A DNA stretch of 64,000 nucleotides from Bursaphelenchus xylophilus (lineage: Eukaryota; Nematoda; Chromadorea; Rhabditida; Aphelenchoididae), in contig CAJFCV020000001.1 in assembly GCA_904066235.2 (NCBI GenBank), positions 10,225,291-10,289,290 on the forward strand. The letters are read 5' to 3'. The translations under genes and the position numbers were made by a program. Position 1 is the stretch's first letter, and each line of letters begins with the position of its first letter. Under the pieces are notes generated by a model that was not told the DNA's origin, did not search any database, and saw only the letters and a program-made list of their open reading frames with translations. Positions 1 through 12,244 of this stretch are shown here, one piece after another.

Positions 1-1980
1 TTACAAAAACTAAGCCTTCAAAAAGAGTACATTTATAATTCGGTTCAAATGCACTCAATCTTGTAAAGAAATACCAAAAATATCGATGTAACCCCAATCC
101 CCTCCGGGTTCACAAAAACCTCAAAACGCCGGAGGGGTTTTCCGTCGCGCCCCTTGAGTTGAAGTAGATAGATAAGTATAAGATCGGAAGTCGTAAAAAA
201 GGAATGAATACCGGCAAGTAATCGCGCAATTACTCATATCCCTTCAGGAGGAAATACACTGTCATAAATGGAGGGTATCTTGGAGGATTTAGAAAGTTGG
301 TTAAGCGGGTTGCAAATAAATCATTTGGCCAGAAAAATTGAAAAAAGTAGAAATTTTCGGGATTTTTTGATGATTTAGATAGAATAGGCGATTTTGTCGT
401 ACTTTGATCGATGTCTAATTTAATTTTATTAAAAAATTTAAGCTGCATATTACTTTAGACATCTAAAAAGAACTTTTTAAAATTTTGCCTAAAAATAATC
501 AAAACTTCTAAAAACAGATGTCGCAAAAATATAACTGTAATTTTTCAAACGTATTTTACAAACACATTCACCTAACAAACAAAGATCTCAAGCCAAAAAA
601 GAAGACAGTTTGAGCTTGAACGCCTCGAGAAATCTAATTTAGCATACGAAAAAGGGTAATTTCTAGGCCAAAAAATTTTCAGACTTAACAGAAATCAACA
701 GTTACAATCCGTATTTTACCCAAAAAATCTTTCGAAAATCAATTTCCGCAAACTGTGACAAATTTCGACCCCAAGGGCATTTGCGAAAAATACCGAGGAA
801 ACAGTAGAATCCATAAATAAAGTCGGGTTCTCTTTTCTTACCACACATCCGAAAAAGGCGAGTGCTCTCTTGAATTTGCCCACTCCCTCGTATGCTCGGA
901 GAAATAGAAAAAAGAGGGCGCGCACGCTTTCGCCAGATGCTGCCCCTGCCTTTTTTGGCTATTGTTTCTTGTCCAGGGGCGATTTATATGTATGGAGCTT
1001 CTCTGTTTCGAGTGGTTTCTGTTGTTTGAAGAAAATGGATGATAAAGATGATTTTTGGAGATTACGCAACAGCCGGAAGACATGCAAAGCGTCGAAAGGA
1101 CGGACTGTTTGGAAAATGACTTTGGGAAAGATACAGTTAAAGAAGGATATAACATATAATATTTGGTTTCTAAACACTTTAGACTAGGTCTAAATTTTGA
1201 TATCCGCAAATGCAAATTTCGGATATTGCACGACAAATAAGTACTCTCAACTTTGTTAAACATTTCAATACCAGTCTCTAAACGCACCAACAAGTCAGCG
1301 ATCAGATCTGCCAGCTCCAATATTATTAAGTCAGCGATCAGATCTGCCAGCTCCGTATTTAAAAGTTAACATCGGCTTGATAGGCCTATTACCTCAATTA
1401 CAACCTGATACGAACAAGTTCGGAGTTGAGAAAGATGGACAGAAACAGGAAACAAGCGCAAAAGAGAAACGTCACGATTTTTGTAACGAGTGTAACGAAG
1501 TGTCAAAGAATTATCGGAAACTGTAATTTATGGTATTATCAGGGCCGAAAGTTAACTAAATAATAAAACATGGAATAGAAAAGTGTTACAACTCTTCAAA
1601 ATCGCTTTCTTCAATTCTAATTCAAGTAAATTTAACATTAAATATCATCTAACATCAAGTATAATATAATCGAATTCTCCTGTTCCTCATCGCAGAAATT
1701 TATCGAAGAACTAAGCTTTGATTAGCAGAAAAGACTCCATGCAATGACGCCACCACACCGCCAGCAGAAATTTAGCAACTTACGCCATAAAACAATCACA
1801 GAAAAAAATAGAAGGTCACGCAGAAAGATGTAATTTGCCAATGCTGGGATCATTTAGTCTGCCGGAGGTGCCGTGATCGTGTCAACGGCAAACTTGACGC
1901 TTTAGCTCCTATAATCTCGCGATTTGTATTGTTTCTCGAATCTTTTTATGTTATCCATGGCTAGTTGCTTCTGTTTTCAG
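1..1980. other. intergenic, no supported gene
   Basis: No gene can be supported here. At 99-137 there is a short hairpin with a 9-base stem (CCCCTCCGG paired with CCGGAGGGG). At 1292-1354 a 27-base segment is directly duplicated. Copies of the dispersed motif CGTATTTTAC lie at 550-559 and 710-719, and a copy of the satellite-core motif lies at 1653-1670. A minus-strand open frame (838-1320) begins with a helix-like stretch but soon loses coding character. The last bases, ending in TTTTCAG at 1980, look like a splice or trans-splice acceptor for the small gene that follows. Confidence 0.6.
1292..1354. repeat. 27-bp direct duplication
   Basis: The segment AAGTCAGCGATCAGATCTGC plus the following CAGCTCC occurs at 1292-1318 and again at 1328-1354, separated by 9 bases. 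The copies look identical. This is a small local duplication of unknown role. Confidence 0.85.
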
Positions 1981-1997
1981 CTTAAATATCCCTTATA

Positions 1998-2288
1998 ATG
2001 GCTCCACGCAATCCATTTGCCCGCTCCAATGGTGCTCCAAGCGAAGAGAGGGAAGTAATTGTTCGAACTGTCCCATCGATGAGAAGTTCAGGCTCGAGGC
2101 CACGACTAGTCTTGAAGGCCAACAAGAAAGCGTGGAATGAAGCGAGGAAAGCTGAAGCATGGGAGAAGTTGCGGAAGACCGTGAAAGCCCGAAGAAAGGA
2201 AGAGAAGGCCAGAAGGAAGGAAGAAAAAATGGACAAGAAGTTGATCGCTCTCTATGCTGGAATGAAGGATGCCAAGAAACCTCAGTAA
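1998..2288 (+). CDS. small lysine/arginine-rich protein, function unknown
   Basis: This single-exon frame encodes 96 residues. I do not recognise a family. The first third is Ser/Pro/Arg-rich. The rest is an amphipathic, strongly basic helix-like region with a near-repeated ARRKEEK motif (about residues 65-76), as in nucleolar, ribosome-associated or chromatin-associated small proteins. The start is supported by a TTTTCAG acceptor ending at 1980, which leaves a 17-base leader before the ATG and would suit spliced-leader trans-splicing. An AATAAA signal lies at 2362-2367, about 75 bases after the stop. The lysine-rich N-terminus of the 16770-20281 protein has a vaguely similar composition (a VLKA motif followed by a basic helix), but relatedness is only a guess. 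Antisense frames over it are shadows. Confidence 0.55.
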   Translation: MAPRNPFARSNGAPSEEREVIVRTVPSMRSSGSRPRLVLKANKKAWNEARKAEAWEKLRKTVKARRKEEKARRKEEKMDKKLIALYAGMKDAKKPQ

Positions 2289-3886
2289 CATGGATGACTA
2301 TACAGTATTATGTTAATAACTTTTTCCGGTTCGTCGTTTTTAATATTATAATATTTATGTCAATAAACGGTTTGTGAATTAAAATCATTCGGCATTAATC
2401 ATGTGATATTTTAGTACCTGAAAAACGGATTAAGAAATTTCCTCATTAGCACAATGCTTTAGTCAACGCAACTTTTCGAAAAATCCTTTTTCCTATTGCT
2501 CGAATTCGACCTGCTATAGAAGTCCCTGGAAGCATTTTTCTTTTGCACATCATCGCTGATTCGTATTTCAACGGCGGGTCAATAGCCAATCTTTCGGCAA
2601 GCGTTTGCAATGTATTCGCCAGCGAACTATTCGACCATCCTCTTTGCCGAAGAGCACGTGAAACGGGGAGAGCCGGTCAGATGTAATGGTTTCCCTAACT
2701 TCAGACAACTCTCTGTAAATTTGCCGAACAGCACTTCTCATTAATTAGTAGTTTTATAATAGTTTTCATTCAATCATCATCCATTGCTCTACGACAAGCT
2801 GTTTGACCAACAGACAATGATTTTTAGAAAACAAGAAACAATTGATAAGTGTTGTTGTAAGAACTTGAAGCATGTCGTGCACCAACGACTACAAAACACA
2901 AATTAAAATATGATGTCAGACATAAAACGTAGAATGACATCAGTTTTTATCGAAATGCGAATGCTCAGAGTTTGACAAGCAAAGATTGCTGGAACAATCG
3001 AGATTTATATGCCGAATGTTGCCAAAATAACAGCTAACATTCGATTTGTCACCAGGAGATCAAGATTTCCACATAAAAGACCAAAATTCGAGGTTTGCAA
3101 ATATGATTTTTTCCTCGAAATGCGCTCCGTATTTTGCGCACTCTTTCGTCGGCAAAGATTACTGAACATCCCGGTTAGGCGCAATATTTGAGGAAATCTG
3201 AGCATAGCACATCGAGCATATCTCTTGTGAATTTGGCTTGCATTGAGAACAAATTTGAATGTCCAATCATTTTAAAATACGTTAAATTCATTTTTTTATA
3301 TTTGTATAAGTTTACTTTAAAAAACTCAACGTATTTTACTTTCTATTTTTTTGCAATGTCGTTTTCAGTTCAAATTAAAAATTCATTTCTCTTTCGATGC
3401 ATTCAATTAACAGCTTCCTCTCCAAGTTCGAATTCGGGATGCCCACTTAAAGGCGCGTCCAAGTAATTAGCACCAGGCCAATTAACTCGCTCTTTTTGCG
3501 ACATTGGCTCGAAAAATTTGAATATCCCTTTGAAATCGACTTTTCCGAGCCTACTTTTGACGAATGCTCAACTTATTTCAACGCCAAAGTGAGTCAAATT
3601 GCGTTATTTGTAGTTGAAATTATCTTCGCGAGCCATCTCCGAGCCCAATTTCGCCCATCGTTCCGTCCTCTTCCTTAATGTTCTGACTTTTCCAATGCCA
3701 TCTTGTCGCCTTTTCCTCGTTTTTTATTCAATTTCGTGAGTCATCCCGATTTCTGACCGCAAAATCCTTGAAATCTGGCAAGAAGAGATATTGGAGGCGT
3801 GTTTTCGATTTTATTTTGGGAGTGAAAGCAAATTTTAGAGCCTTTTTTATGTTACGATTCTGTTTTTGATTTCTTTTCGGCCTATC

Positions 3887-4389
3887 TGCACTGTGCAATT
3901 TTTATTTTTATTTTTTGCACAGTGCGATTTCCTTCTTGTGGCTTCAGCACGGTGCAATTTTTATTTTTTTTGTACAGTGCAAAATTTTTTTTGTTTTTTG
4001 TATGTAACATCGCGCTAAGCAAAATTTTTTTTTGTTTCCAAAACTGCACGGTGCAAATACATTTTTCTACGTTTTTCTTCCTTTCCTTGCACCGTGCAAT
4101 CAACTTTTTTTGACTGCACTGTGCGACTTTCAACACTTTGGTTTCACTGCACCGTGCATAAAGGATTTCCTTGCCTTTTCCCTTCTGCACTGTGCAGAAT
4201 TTTCCCAAAGTGTTTTGCACTGTGCAATGAACTGAACAAAAAAAACGGCACTGCTCGTTTGAAAAAAATCTTTTTCACTTATCGCGCAGTGCATTACAAT
4301 TTTCTTTCTCTCGCACAGTGCGACAAAAAATATTTTTTGATCTCTTGCACTGTGCGCTCAATTCTTTACTTCCTGATTGCACGGTGCAA
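3887..4389. repeat. array of about 15 palindromic TGCACNGTGCA sites
   Basis: In about 500 bases the palindrome TGCAC-N-GTGCA, or close variants (TGCACTGTGCG, CGCACAGTGCG, AGCACGGTGCA), occurs about 15 times. Positions are near 3887, 3917, 3947, 3970, 4045, 4088, 4115, 4149, 4186, 4217, 4246, 4284, 4313, 4347 and 4378. Spacing is mostly 28-40 bases, and the sites are separated by T-rich or A-rich spacer of unrelated sequence. The conserved half-site is GCAC/GTGC and the central base varies. The spacers do not match each other, so this is not an ordinary tandem repeat. It looks like a cluster of binding sites for a dimeric protein or the inside of a non-autonomous transposon. Confidence 0.85.
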
Positions 4390-7300
4390 TCAATACACCC
4401 GTTTCTTCAATTTAACCCATTTTAACGTATCTTCAAGGGTTTTATTACAGCATTCTGAAGCCCACGCTCTGTTGGTCAAACGGACTTCTGGTTCTCCATC
4501 CCGATTGTGACATGTTTGACCAAGAGCAAAACCCGAATTAATGAATATAAAGATTTGCTAATTTTGGTGATTCGGCGAATTCCCCGAGGTTCCCTCGTCT
4601 TTATTCATCACTTTTCAACTGTTTCCACCTGATTCGAAGGTGTTCTGCGAACAAAATCGGGGTGAATTACGGTAAGGGGCAATATAAAAATCGGAGGAAA
4701 AGGTAAATTATAATCGATGGAACGGTCATATTGAGTATGAGTACGGTAATTAGCAGAAATTTTGGGGATAAAAATGAATTTTTTAGAGCTTTTTGGACGG
4801 AAATTTTGGAAAGATAAGTGTCTAAAGTAATATTATTGATATTTAGACACAAACCATAAGTTTCTAAGCATAAATTTCAGTGTAATTCTACGTCAAATAT
4901 AAATGAAAATGTTCTACAGATCGTATTCTACCAAACCCCTGGCAAATTTATATTACACTAGACATCTACTCTACTACAATATTTTATATAAATTTCCCTG
5001 AAGTTTTCAAATTTTTATTTCAATTTCAGTTTTCCTTGGCCATTTATTGGCCATTTTTTCTTCCCTTATTCCAATGATGAAGATAAAATTTATCAAATTT
5101 TGACAGCCCGCGTTTGAAGCGCCATTATGACAAATCTCTTTTCGAGCAAGATAACGTCAAAAATAAGTCGAAAGCCGATAGAAAATCCATCGCAATTGCA
5201 TAATAATATTCGAATTTGGTTTATTTTTAAAACTTATTGATTAGTTCTTAGAATTTTTTTTCTGGTACAATATAAATTTTTGGGAATTTTAGGGTCAGAT
5301 GATGGAATTCTGAGGATATAAAGGTGGATTCTGATGTTTTTTTAGCAATTTTGATGATTTTTCTATCTTCTTGTTACTTTTTTCTTCATTTTGACACTTT
5401 TTGCTACTGTAATTTTTGGTATATTTGTTGTAATTCCCGATCGTAATCGATCTTTTTTACAATGACCTGCATGAATTACTTTCCATTATGGACTGTATAG
5501 ACCTTTTGACCACTTTATCAGTCCATTTTTCACACTTACAAGCCTACTTTTATCTACTATAATTTCTTCCAAATTTTCAAACTAATGCCAATATAGTTAT
5601 TCCCATTGCTTTACTATTACTTCTTCTACTTCCGTTTCCCATTTCCCCGTATTTACCCACTTCCTAAGGCCATTTTCCATGAGTCATATCCACTCATTTC
5701 CCCGCGAAACTTTGGTTCCCAGACCCCCCGAATTTTTGCATAAACTTTCGAAAGCGAAAAGTCCGTTTGTGGACAGAGCCGAAAGACCCGCGGGTCAGTT
5801 TTTTCCAGCGAATTTAAATTTTGGGCCGCGCTTTTGGACATCTTTTTTGGGCCCAAGGAAAATGAGGCCAATTTCTTGGGAATTTCCAATTTTTTCAGCG
5901 CCCCCGAATTTGTTTTTCATGTTTTTTGGCGGCGCAGTTGTGATATGGGCATGTTCGGAGGGATGGATAGTGATAGTGAGAACGAGATTAGAGGCTAGCT
6001 TATTTTTGCGTTTTTTCCAATTCTATAAAAAGGGTGTCAAAAAATTGAAATTTAGAAAAGTTCCAAAAACCCCGTTGTTATGACGCTTTTCATTTTACGA
6101 AAAAGTGAAGGAGTCAACGTTCCTCGTATTTTACATTGTTGACGAAGAATTTACCAATTTTTCCACTGCAAAGTATCAAAAATTCATAAAACTTGCCAAA
6201 ATCTCATCGATTTTGCCATAAAATTTACCTTTTCACCTAAATATCCCACAATTTGGCGATTCTAAAATTTATAAAAAGTATTTTTGCCTTTTTTACAGTA
6301 CTTCCAACCCCTTAATGGTAATGATTTGCAAAAACAAAGCCAAAGTTTAGCTCTTCTTTCGGTCCATTCCAAATCCATTGTGGTCTCATTTCAGCGAATT
6401 TTTTATGGCCAATTCGATTAGATTTTAGTGGGCCGACCCTCCCAAATTTCACTAAAACATTGCGGAAGGCAGTAAGAGAATGTCTAAAACTTTTTCCGAC
6501 CTCTGGACATTCAAATTTCAGTTTTTAAAATCATCTTTTTGGCTCTAACCTCTACTATAATATAACAGCTGTAAGATTTTAATAATTTCGAGTAGAACCT
6601 CCAGACAAGCCTCGATTTACTCGCATTCTCGAGTATTTGCGATGGGTGTTTGCACTTGAACCCCCATCATAATAAATCTCTTTGCGCGGACCTTGTTTTA
6701 AGCAGATCTGATGCCCGAATCAAGAAGAAGGGAGAGAGGCAGATGTTTTGGGCGAATGAAAATGGGACTTCCGTTTGTTTTCCATTGTTCTCGACCCAGA
6801 ACTGAAGAGTGAGGCGGGATTTCGGAAATTAATCCTTTTTGGGGGATTTTTGGGAATTTTTTGAAAACGTCTAGAAAATGCGTCATTCTGAGGTTGTTAC
6901 TGCCAAAGTATGGGGAAATTGAGTGTACAAATTTTTTAGTTGTTGTCTCATGGATTAATAAGCAGATTTTTGTTATAAAACCTTTGAATCACTGATATTT
7001 AAAATGTGTCATGGTGACGGATTTTCTGGGAAATGTTTTTAAAAATGTCATTTTAGCTGTGTTTTGAAATGATGACATCAGAATGCAAAAGACAATGTTA
7101 TCGAGCCATTTTCCAATTTAAAATGATCAAATTTTTTTTTTTAATTTGTAAAATACGCCGAGCTTAGATTCGTCTATCGTAAATACTTAATTTTATCCCC
7201 AAATTGTCCCCAATTAATCCCCATTTCTCCAAAAACACCCATCTCCATTAGCCGTGACGTTTTTATAATCCCGAGTTGAAAGGATTTGCCGCGTTGAGGT

Positions 7301-10126
7301 GTTAAAATCGGCGACAAGGCAACTGTTTTTTAGGCCCATAAAGAAATCGCGGCACCTTTTTTGATGTTTCGCTTTTAGTGGTTGGGATTTGAATTCGAGG
7401 AGAGAGCGTAAAGTTGGCGGTAAACGTAATTTTTCAGCCTTATTTTTCGAAATTTTTGAATTTAAAAAAAAATGTTTTGACAGATTTTGCAAAGAATTAT
7501 TTTTAATGGGCCAAAAAGTGCCGGCATGTATTTTTTTTTTTGATTATTACTGGGTGTTTTCCGGACTTGTCCTCATTTTAGTCATCTAGTCATCATGGAC
7601 AATATAAATCTCTGCTCGCTCATTTTTTTCTCTCCTCGCCTCATTTACACGCCCATTTTACCACCCTGATTAAGTTGTAAACCGTCAAATTTGCCCGCTC
7701 GATCAACTTTCGGAGCCTTTTTTTCGGCGATCGAAAACTTTTAGGGCGATTGGGATCTGCATAAATAAATAAAAATTATTCACTGAATTCGGGGGTCAAA
7801 CAAGGTCGGAGTTTATTGACACGGGGTTTTGAGTAGATTATCAGAAAGATTAGAGAGAGATTTTTTTTATAAATTTTCTGATGATATTGCAGTAGGCAAT
7901 AATTTCTTTAATTTTTTTTTAGATTTTTTACAAAAAGCGTATTAAAAAAGTAAAAGCTAAGCTTTTTAAGGGCATTCTTGGAAATTTCAGACCGCGTTTT
8001 GCAGAAATAACGGATATTTTTGAGTTTAAAAATCTAAAAATCGCAGTTGCGCCTGTTTAAAACTGATGTATTTTTCGTCGGCTTTATCTTTTAAACTTTC
8101 ATTCTCCGCAACTTTGTTGATTCTGCTACCATCAAACCGTCACAATCTGTCTGCTTCTCTCAATTTACCCATCTTGATCCCCTCTTATCCCCCTGCGTCC
8201 CCTTAAATCCTCTTTACCCTCAATTACCATCAAATCCCAATCCGGTGAAATCGTCTTTTCGGATACCTGAGACACGAATTTCCTTACAAAATACCCTCCT
8301 TTGGTCGTTCATTCCGGAGGATTAATGACTTTGCGCGAAAATGGGGAAAATTAAAGGGAAAGTGAGGCCAAAACGGGGGAAAAGATGGATTTATTTTGGA
8401 TATTGGGCATGGCAGGGAGGTCGGGAGTGGGTATTACGTAGTGAAGTGCTTGTTTTCGTAGTTACCAGTGTTCTTGACCATGAAATTTGATGATTTTTGA
8501 GTTTTTTTAGTCAGAACTTATCCAATTTTTTTGTTATGAGTTGTAAAATACGTGGAATCAAGTTTTCTTTAACAATTACGCAAGGTAAAGCCGTTTCACT
8601 ATGAAATTTCTCAATTTTCCTAAAAATCAGCACTACTTTCTGGCCAAAAATCATCTTAAAATTTGCAAAATGCGTAAAAAATTTGCCCATTAATTACTCA
8701 CCTCACAATCCGCTTGATTCTCCCAGAATCGTCTCCGTTTGAGTGAAATGAAGGTTAATTTTACACGAAAAGCCTTGTTTTTTATTGTTTTACCGATTTT
8801 TTCGTCAAGGACGATCTTTGAGCATCGTTTTCCTTCCAGCGAGACGGATTACATGACTACTGAGAGGGGGGTTTAAAAGAGAGCGATTGACGAACGCAGG
8901 TCGGTTATCCGATAAGGAAAGGATTTGCGGAAAGTTGGGGATTTGGGGGTTTTTTGGTGGTAAAATACGCTCTTTTTGATTGATCTTTCCTATAAATGGG
9001 ATGCACTTGACATATTTAAACTTGTTAGAAAATTTGAATATTCAAATTTTAATTTTTTTCAATGTTTTTCCAATTTTTTTTTTTTTAATTCTGATGTCTC
9101 ATTTGACCTCCTAACATAATAATCCCCATGTTTTTCCAATTGATAAGCTCTATTTTCCCCCAAAATAAAATTATAATCAGCGGCGAAAAGTGGGTTCCTC
9201 GATGTAGGGCGGGAAAAATGCGCCTTCAAGGTCGTCGAAACCGACAAATCCCACTTCGGCGGGGAATTTGCATTCTCCGGGTCTAATCTCACCACGCTCC
9301 TATCTGATTGTACGAAAGAAAAACGAAGCCATTTGAGACGGATTTATCGGGATCTTCGAGGATTTTTGGGCATTTCTGGGAAACCTTTCGAATTTTTAAA
9401 GTTTTTTGAACTTTTTTAAGCATTTTTGGCAATTTTTTACCTTTAAATTTATGCAATTTTGTAGTTTTTTGATTTTTTTTAAAACTCCAAAAAATTCCAT
9501 TTACTCTGCCTTTCCATAAAATTTATTTTTATTACTCTTTACCTCCGCTTCCATTGTAAATTCCCCAAAAATTTACGTTTTGGAATCGGAATGAAAAGAG
9601 CCGATTTTAGCGCGCTTACATTATAATGGATACCTTTTTTGCCCTCATTTTGGAAATGAGAGCGGATTGAATGACTTTTACTGCGCATAAATACACATAT
9701 GTTTGAACAAATTCGCGACTTTGTCGGGGAATAGACGGGCAAGTAAAATTATTTTCAATTTTTTGGGAGTGGGCATGAGAGTTGTTACTGTAATAAAAAG
9801 TTTTTCTCTGTAGCGAAATTTTTGAAATCTCTGAAAATTAATTTGTATGGCAGTAACAAACTGAGCACAAATTTAAATTTTTATTTTTTGAAAACATGGG
9901 AGACTCCAGAAACAACCAAGATTTTTATATTGAAAGTTGGAAAAATATGACACTTTTTTAAGAATTTTAGCATCAAACGTTTTAGGCCCATTTTTATTGC
10001 AGATGGTTTCCACAAAAAATTATTTTTTTCTACGAAAAAATGACAAATTTATGGCCGAAAGGGTTTTTCCCTCTGACCACTCCCCGCCTTTTGTGTAATC
10101 TCTTGTCTAAGATCGTTAAATATCTG

Positions 10127-10557
10127 TACCCCAAGTGCGACGCTCAGATTTTCTTTAAATTTTGCACACACGTCGGGAATAGACTAAATATCAATTCCTG
10201 AAAGTTTTAGCTCGCGCTTTGCAGGCACCGCCGAGATATTGAAAGATTTTTGCCGCCGAGAGAGCACGCTAAACGTGGAGAGCGGTCAGAGAGAGAAACG
10301 CTTTTTTGCCATAACTTTGGCAGTTTCATGCGGAAAAATTTGATTTTTTGTAGAAACATTATCCTTTACGGTTGAAATAGGCGTGAAACTTTTCGTTCCA
10401 AAATTCGGCAAAAAGTCCTAAATTTTGGCCGACTTTCGATCCAAAAATCTCGGTTGTTTCTGCAAAGCACGAGCTAGGATTTTCGCATGTATCTTAGAAA
10501 AAATTATTCTAAATTTGTGCCAAGTTTCATCAAAATCTGAGCGTCGCACTTGGAGTA
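10127..10557. mobile_element. TA-flanked inverted-repeat element (MITE)
   Basis: The ends are CCCCAAGTGCGACGCTCAG on the left and its near-perfect reverse complement on the right, each bordered by TA (10127-10128 and 10556-10557). Terminal matching extends for more than 20 bases. A TA duplication fits a non-autonomous Tc1/mariner-type element of about 430 bp. A second, longer copy of the right-arm sequence lies just outside at about 10575-10612, so the right end may have been duplicated or the true boundary may lie further out. There is no coding capacity. Confidence 0.6.
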
Positions 10558-12244
10558 CTTCCCCTGTTAGCCTGTGTCTGAAGTGTGCGCCAAATTTAAA
10601 GAAAATTTGAGCCTTGTATTTTATCAAAAAACCTTTGCTTACAACAAAAACTTCTACTAGTTCTTAACTAGTACAACCAATACGACTCAACCTGTTTTGA
10701 TTTCCGTCGTCTTCTCAAGTTCTGATTGTTCACCCGCCAGCTAATTGTTTGCCTTCCCATGCTTATTCTCCTTACCTTCCCCACTTTTCCCTCATAATAA
10801 TCCCAAAATAATTTCCCTCCGAACTTTCTCTTCTTTTCCGAAAAACCGCAGAACCGAGCGGAGGTTCAAATAAATAAAAATATTATACAATCGGGGCACT
10901 TGAAAAGTCGAGGAAAACGCTTCAAGGTTGTCCGAAAATGTTTTGCGGATTGGGTTATTTTCATATTATAGGTGGGGAATAACAAAGATCGGAGTTCGAA
11001 AAGCAGGTTTCGGAAGGGAACGTGGGCTCTGAGTGTGATCTTCTGCCTTAAGTCATCATTTGTCGCTAAACTACAATTACATATGATATATTAAACTTTG
11101 GATGTAAAGGTTTGAATCAAACTCCTTTCATTTCACTAATTTTTAAACTAATTGTAATTTTTTAGGTGTAGTTTGGTAATCCCAATCTTTCCAACTTTTT
11201 TACATCGAAAAGGGAGTACATTATTTCTATATTAAAAGTCTATAAGTGGAAAATGTCAAATTAAAATTTTTAGAGGTTGGTTTATGGCCTGAGCAGGGTA
11301 TCTCCGCCAGATTTCAAGAAAATGACCTTATGTTAGGCATTTCTATGAAATTTTTCATTTTTTTCCTTTTTTTAACTTTTTTCCACTCCAATATTGAATC
11401 TTCACATCTCCTGGACTGCATACATCCCTCTGCTTATACATATTACGTTTTTCTTCTTGCATGACAACCCCATTTTTTCGAAAAAAATGTCAAAAGGCCA
11501 TCATGTTGGGCATTGTAATCCCGGTGTTATCGCGTCATAAATCTCTTCTTGTCCGGTGCTGGGGTTTCTTTTTGGACAAACGACATCTCCACCTTCTTCT
11601 CAATCTTCGTCAGCCCTTTTTTCGTGGTCATTTCCACGATCTTTTTTGAGGCGAAATCAAAAGAAAAGTGGGATTCGAGTCAGAAAAAAAGTAACAAAGT
11701 TATGATTGAAGGAGGGGTTTTTAGGTTATTTCTAGCTCGGCGATATTATTCTAGACGATATAGAGGGCAAATTTAACAAAACCCCAATAAAATGACTACT
11801 GTAAAATTGGAAATTAGCATGATATTTCCACAACGGCCTTGACTCGCCACTGTGAAGTTGAGGCGCCGCTTTTTAATGCTTTCTAATCATGTTTTCGCCT
11901 GCCGAAAAAACATCTGTGAATCGTTATACGGGAGTAATATGCTGGAGCCGAGCATAACGAACTCTTTTCAGGAGTCTTACGAAAATTTTGGGCGTTATTT
12001 TTGCCTTTATTTTGGCATTTTCTTCAATTTTTATCGTGATTGTAGCATTTTTTGATGAAATTTTTAATTTTTGGACATTATAATCGTTAATTCGGCTATT
12101 TCAGACATCGACAAGTGTGATTACATCAAATGGAAACCTAAATGACTCATTTACTACCTCAATTCGATCTATAACCGGCGATTTTTGCCAAATTTCTCCA
12201 ATTTTCTTCGAAAAATCTCAATTTTTACATTTTCTTCGTCCAAT

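Larger units (their letters stand above)
2389..12244. other. about 10 kb gene-poor region
   Basis: No gene can be supported across this stretch, although the flanking gene block is compact. It is AT-rich with scattered GC-richer islands (for example 5680-5880 and 8810-8900). It contains the TGCACNGTGCA array (3887-4389), an inverted-repeat element (10127-10557), several CGTATTTTAC copies (3330, 6125, 7148, 8543, 8960) and satellite-core motifs (about 4818, 4949, 6551). Two short stretches look weakly exon-like: an open frame of about 75 codons at 2463-2700 after a TTTAG acceptor, and about 3480-3592 ending in a GTGAGT donor. Neither could be joined into a gene. The region could be a large 5' regulatory domain or long first intron of the SH2 gene downstream. 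Confidence 0.5.

Noticed and set aside
838..1320. Minus-strand frame of 160 codons starting MELADLIADLLVRL.
   Set aside because: Only the first 25 residues look protein-like, the rest is low-quality translation, and the start overlaps the small direct duplication. No splice partners were found.
2463..3592. Exon-like stretches (about 2463-2700 and 3480-3592).
   Set aside because: They are open for 35-80 codons with one splice-like border each, but cannot be joined to each other or to any recognisable protein.
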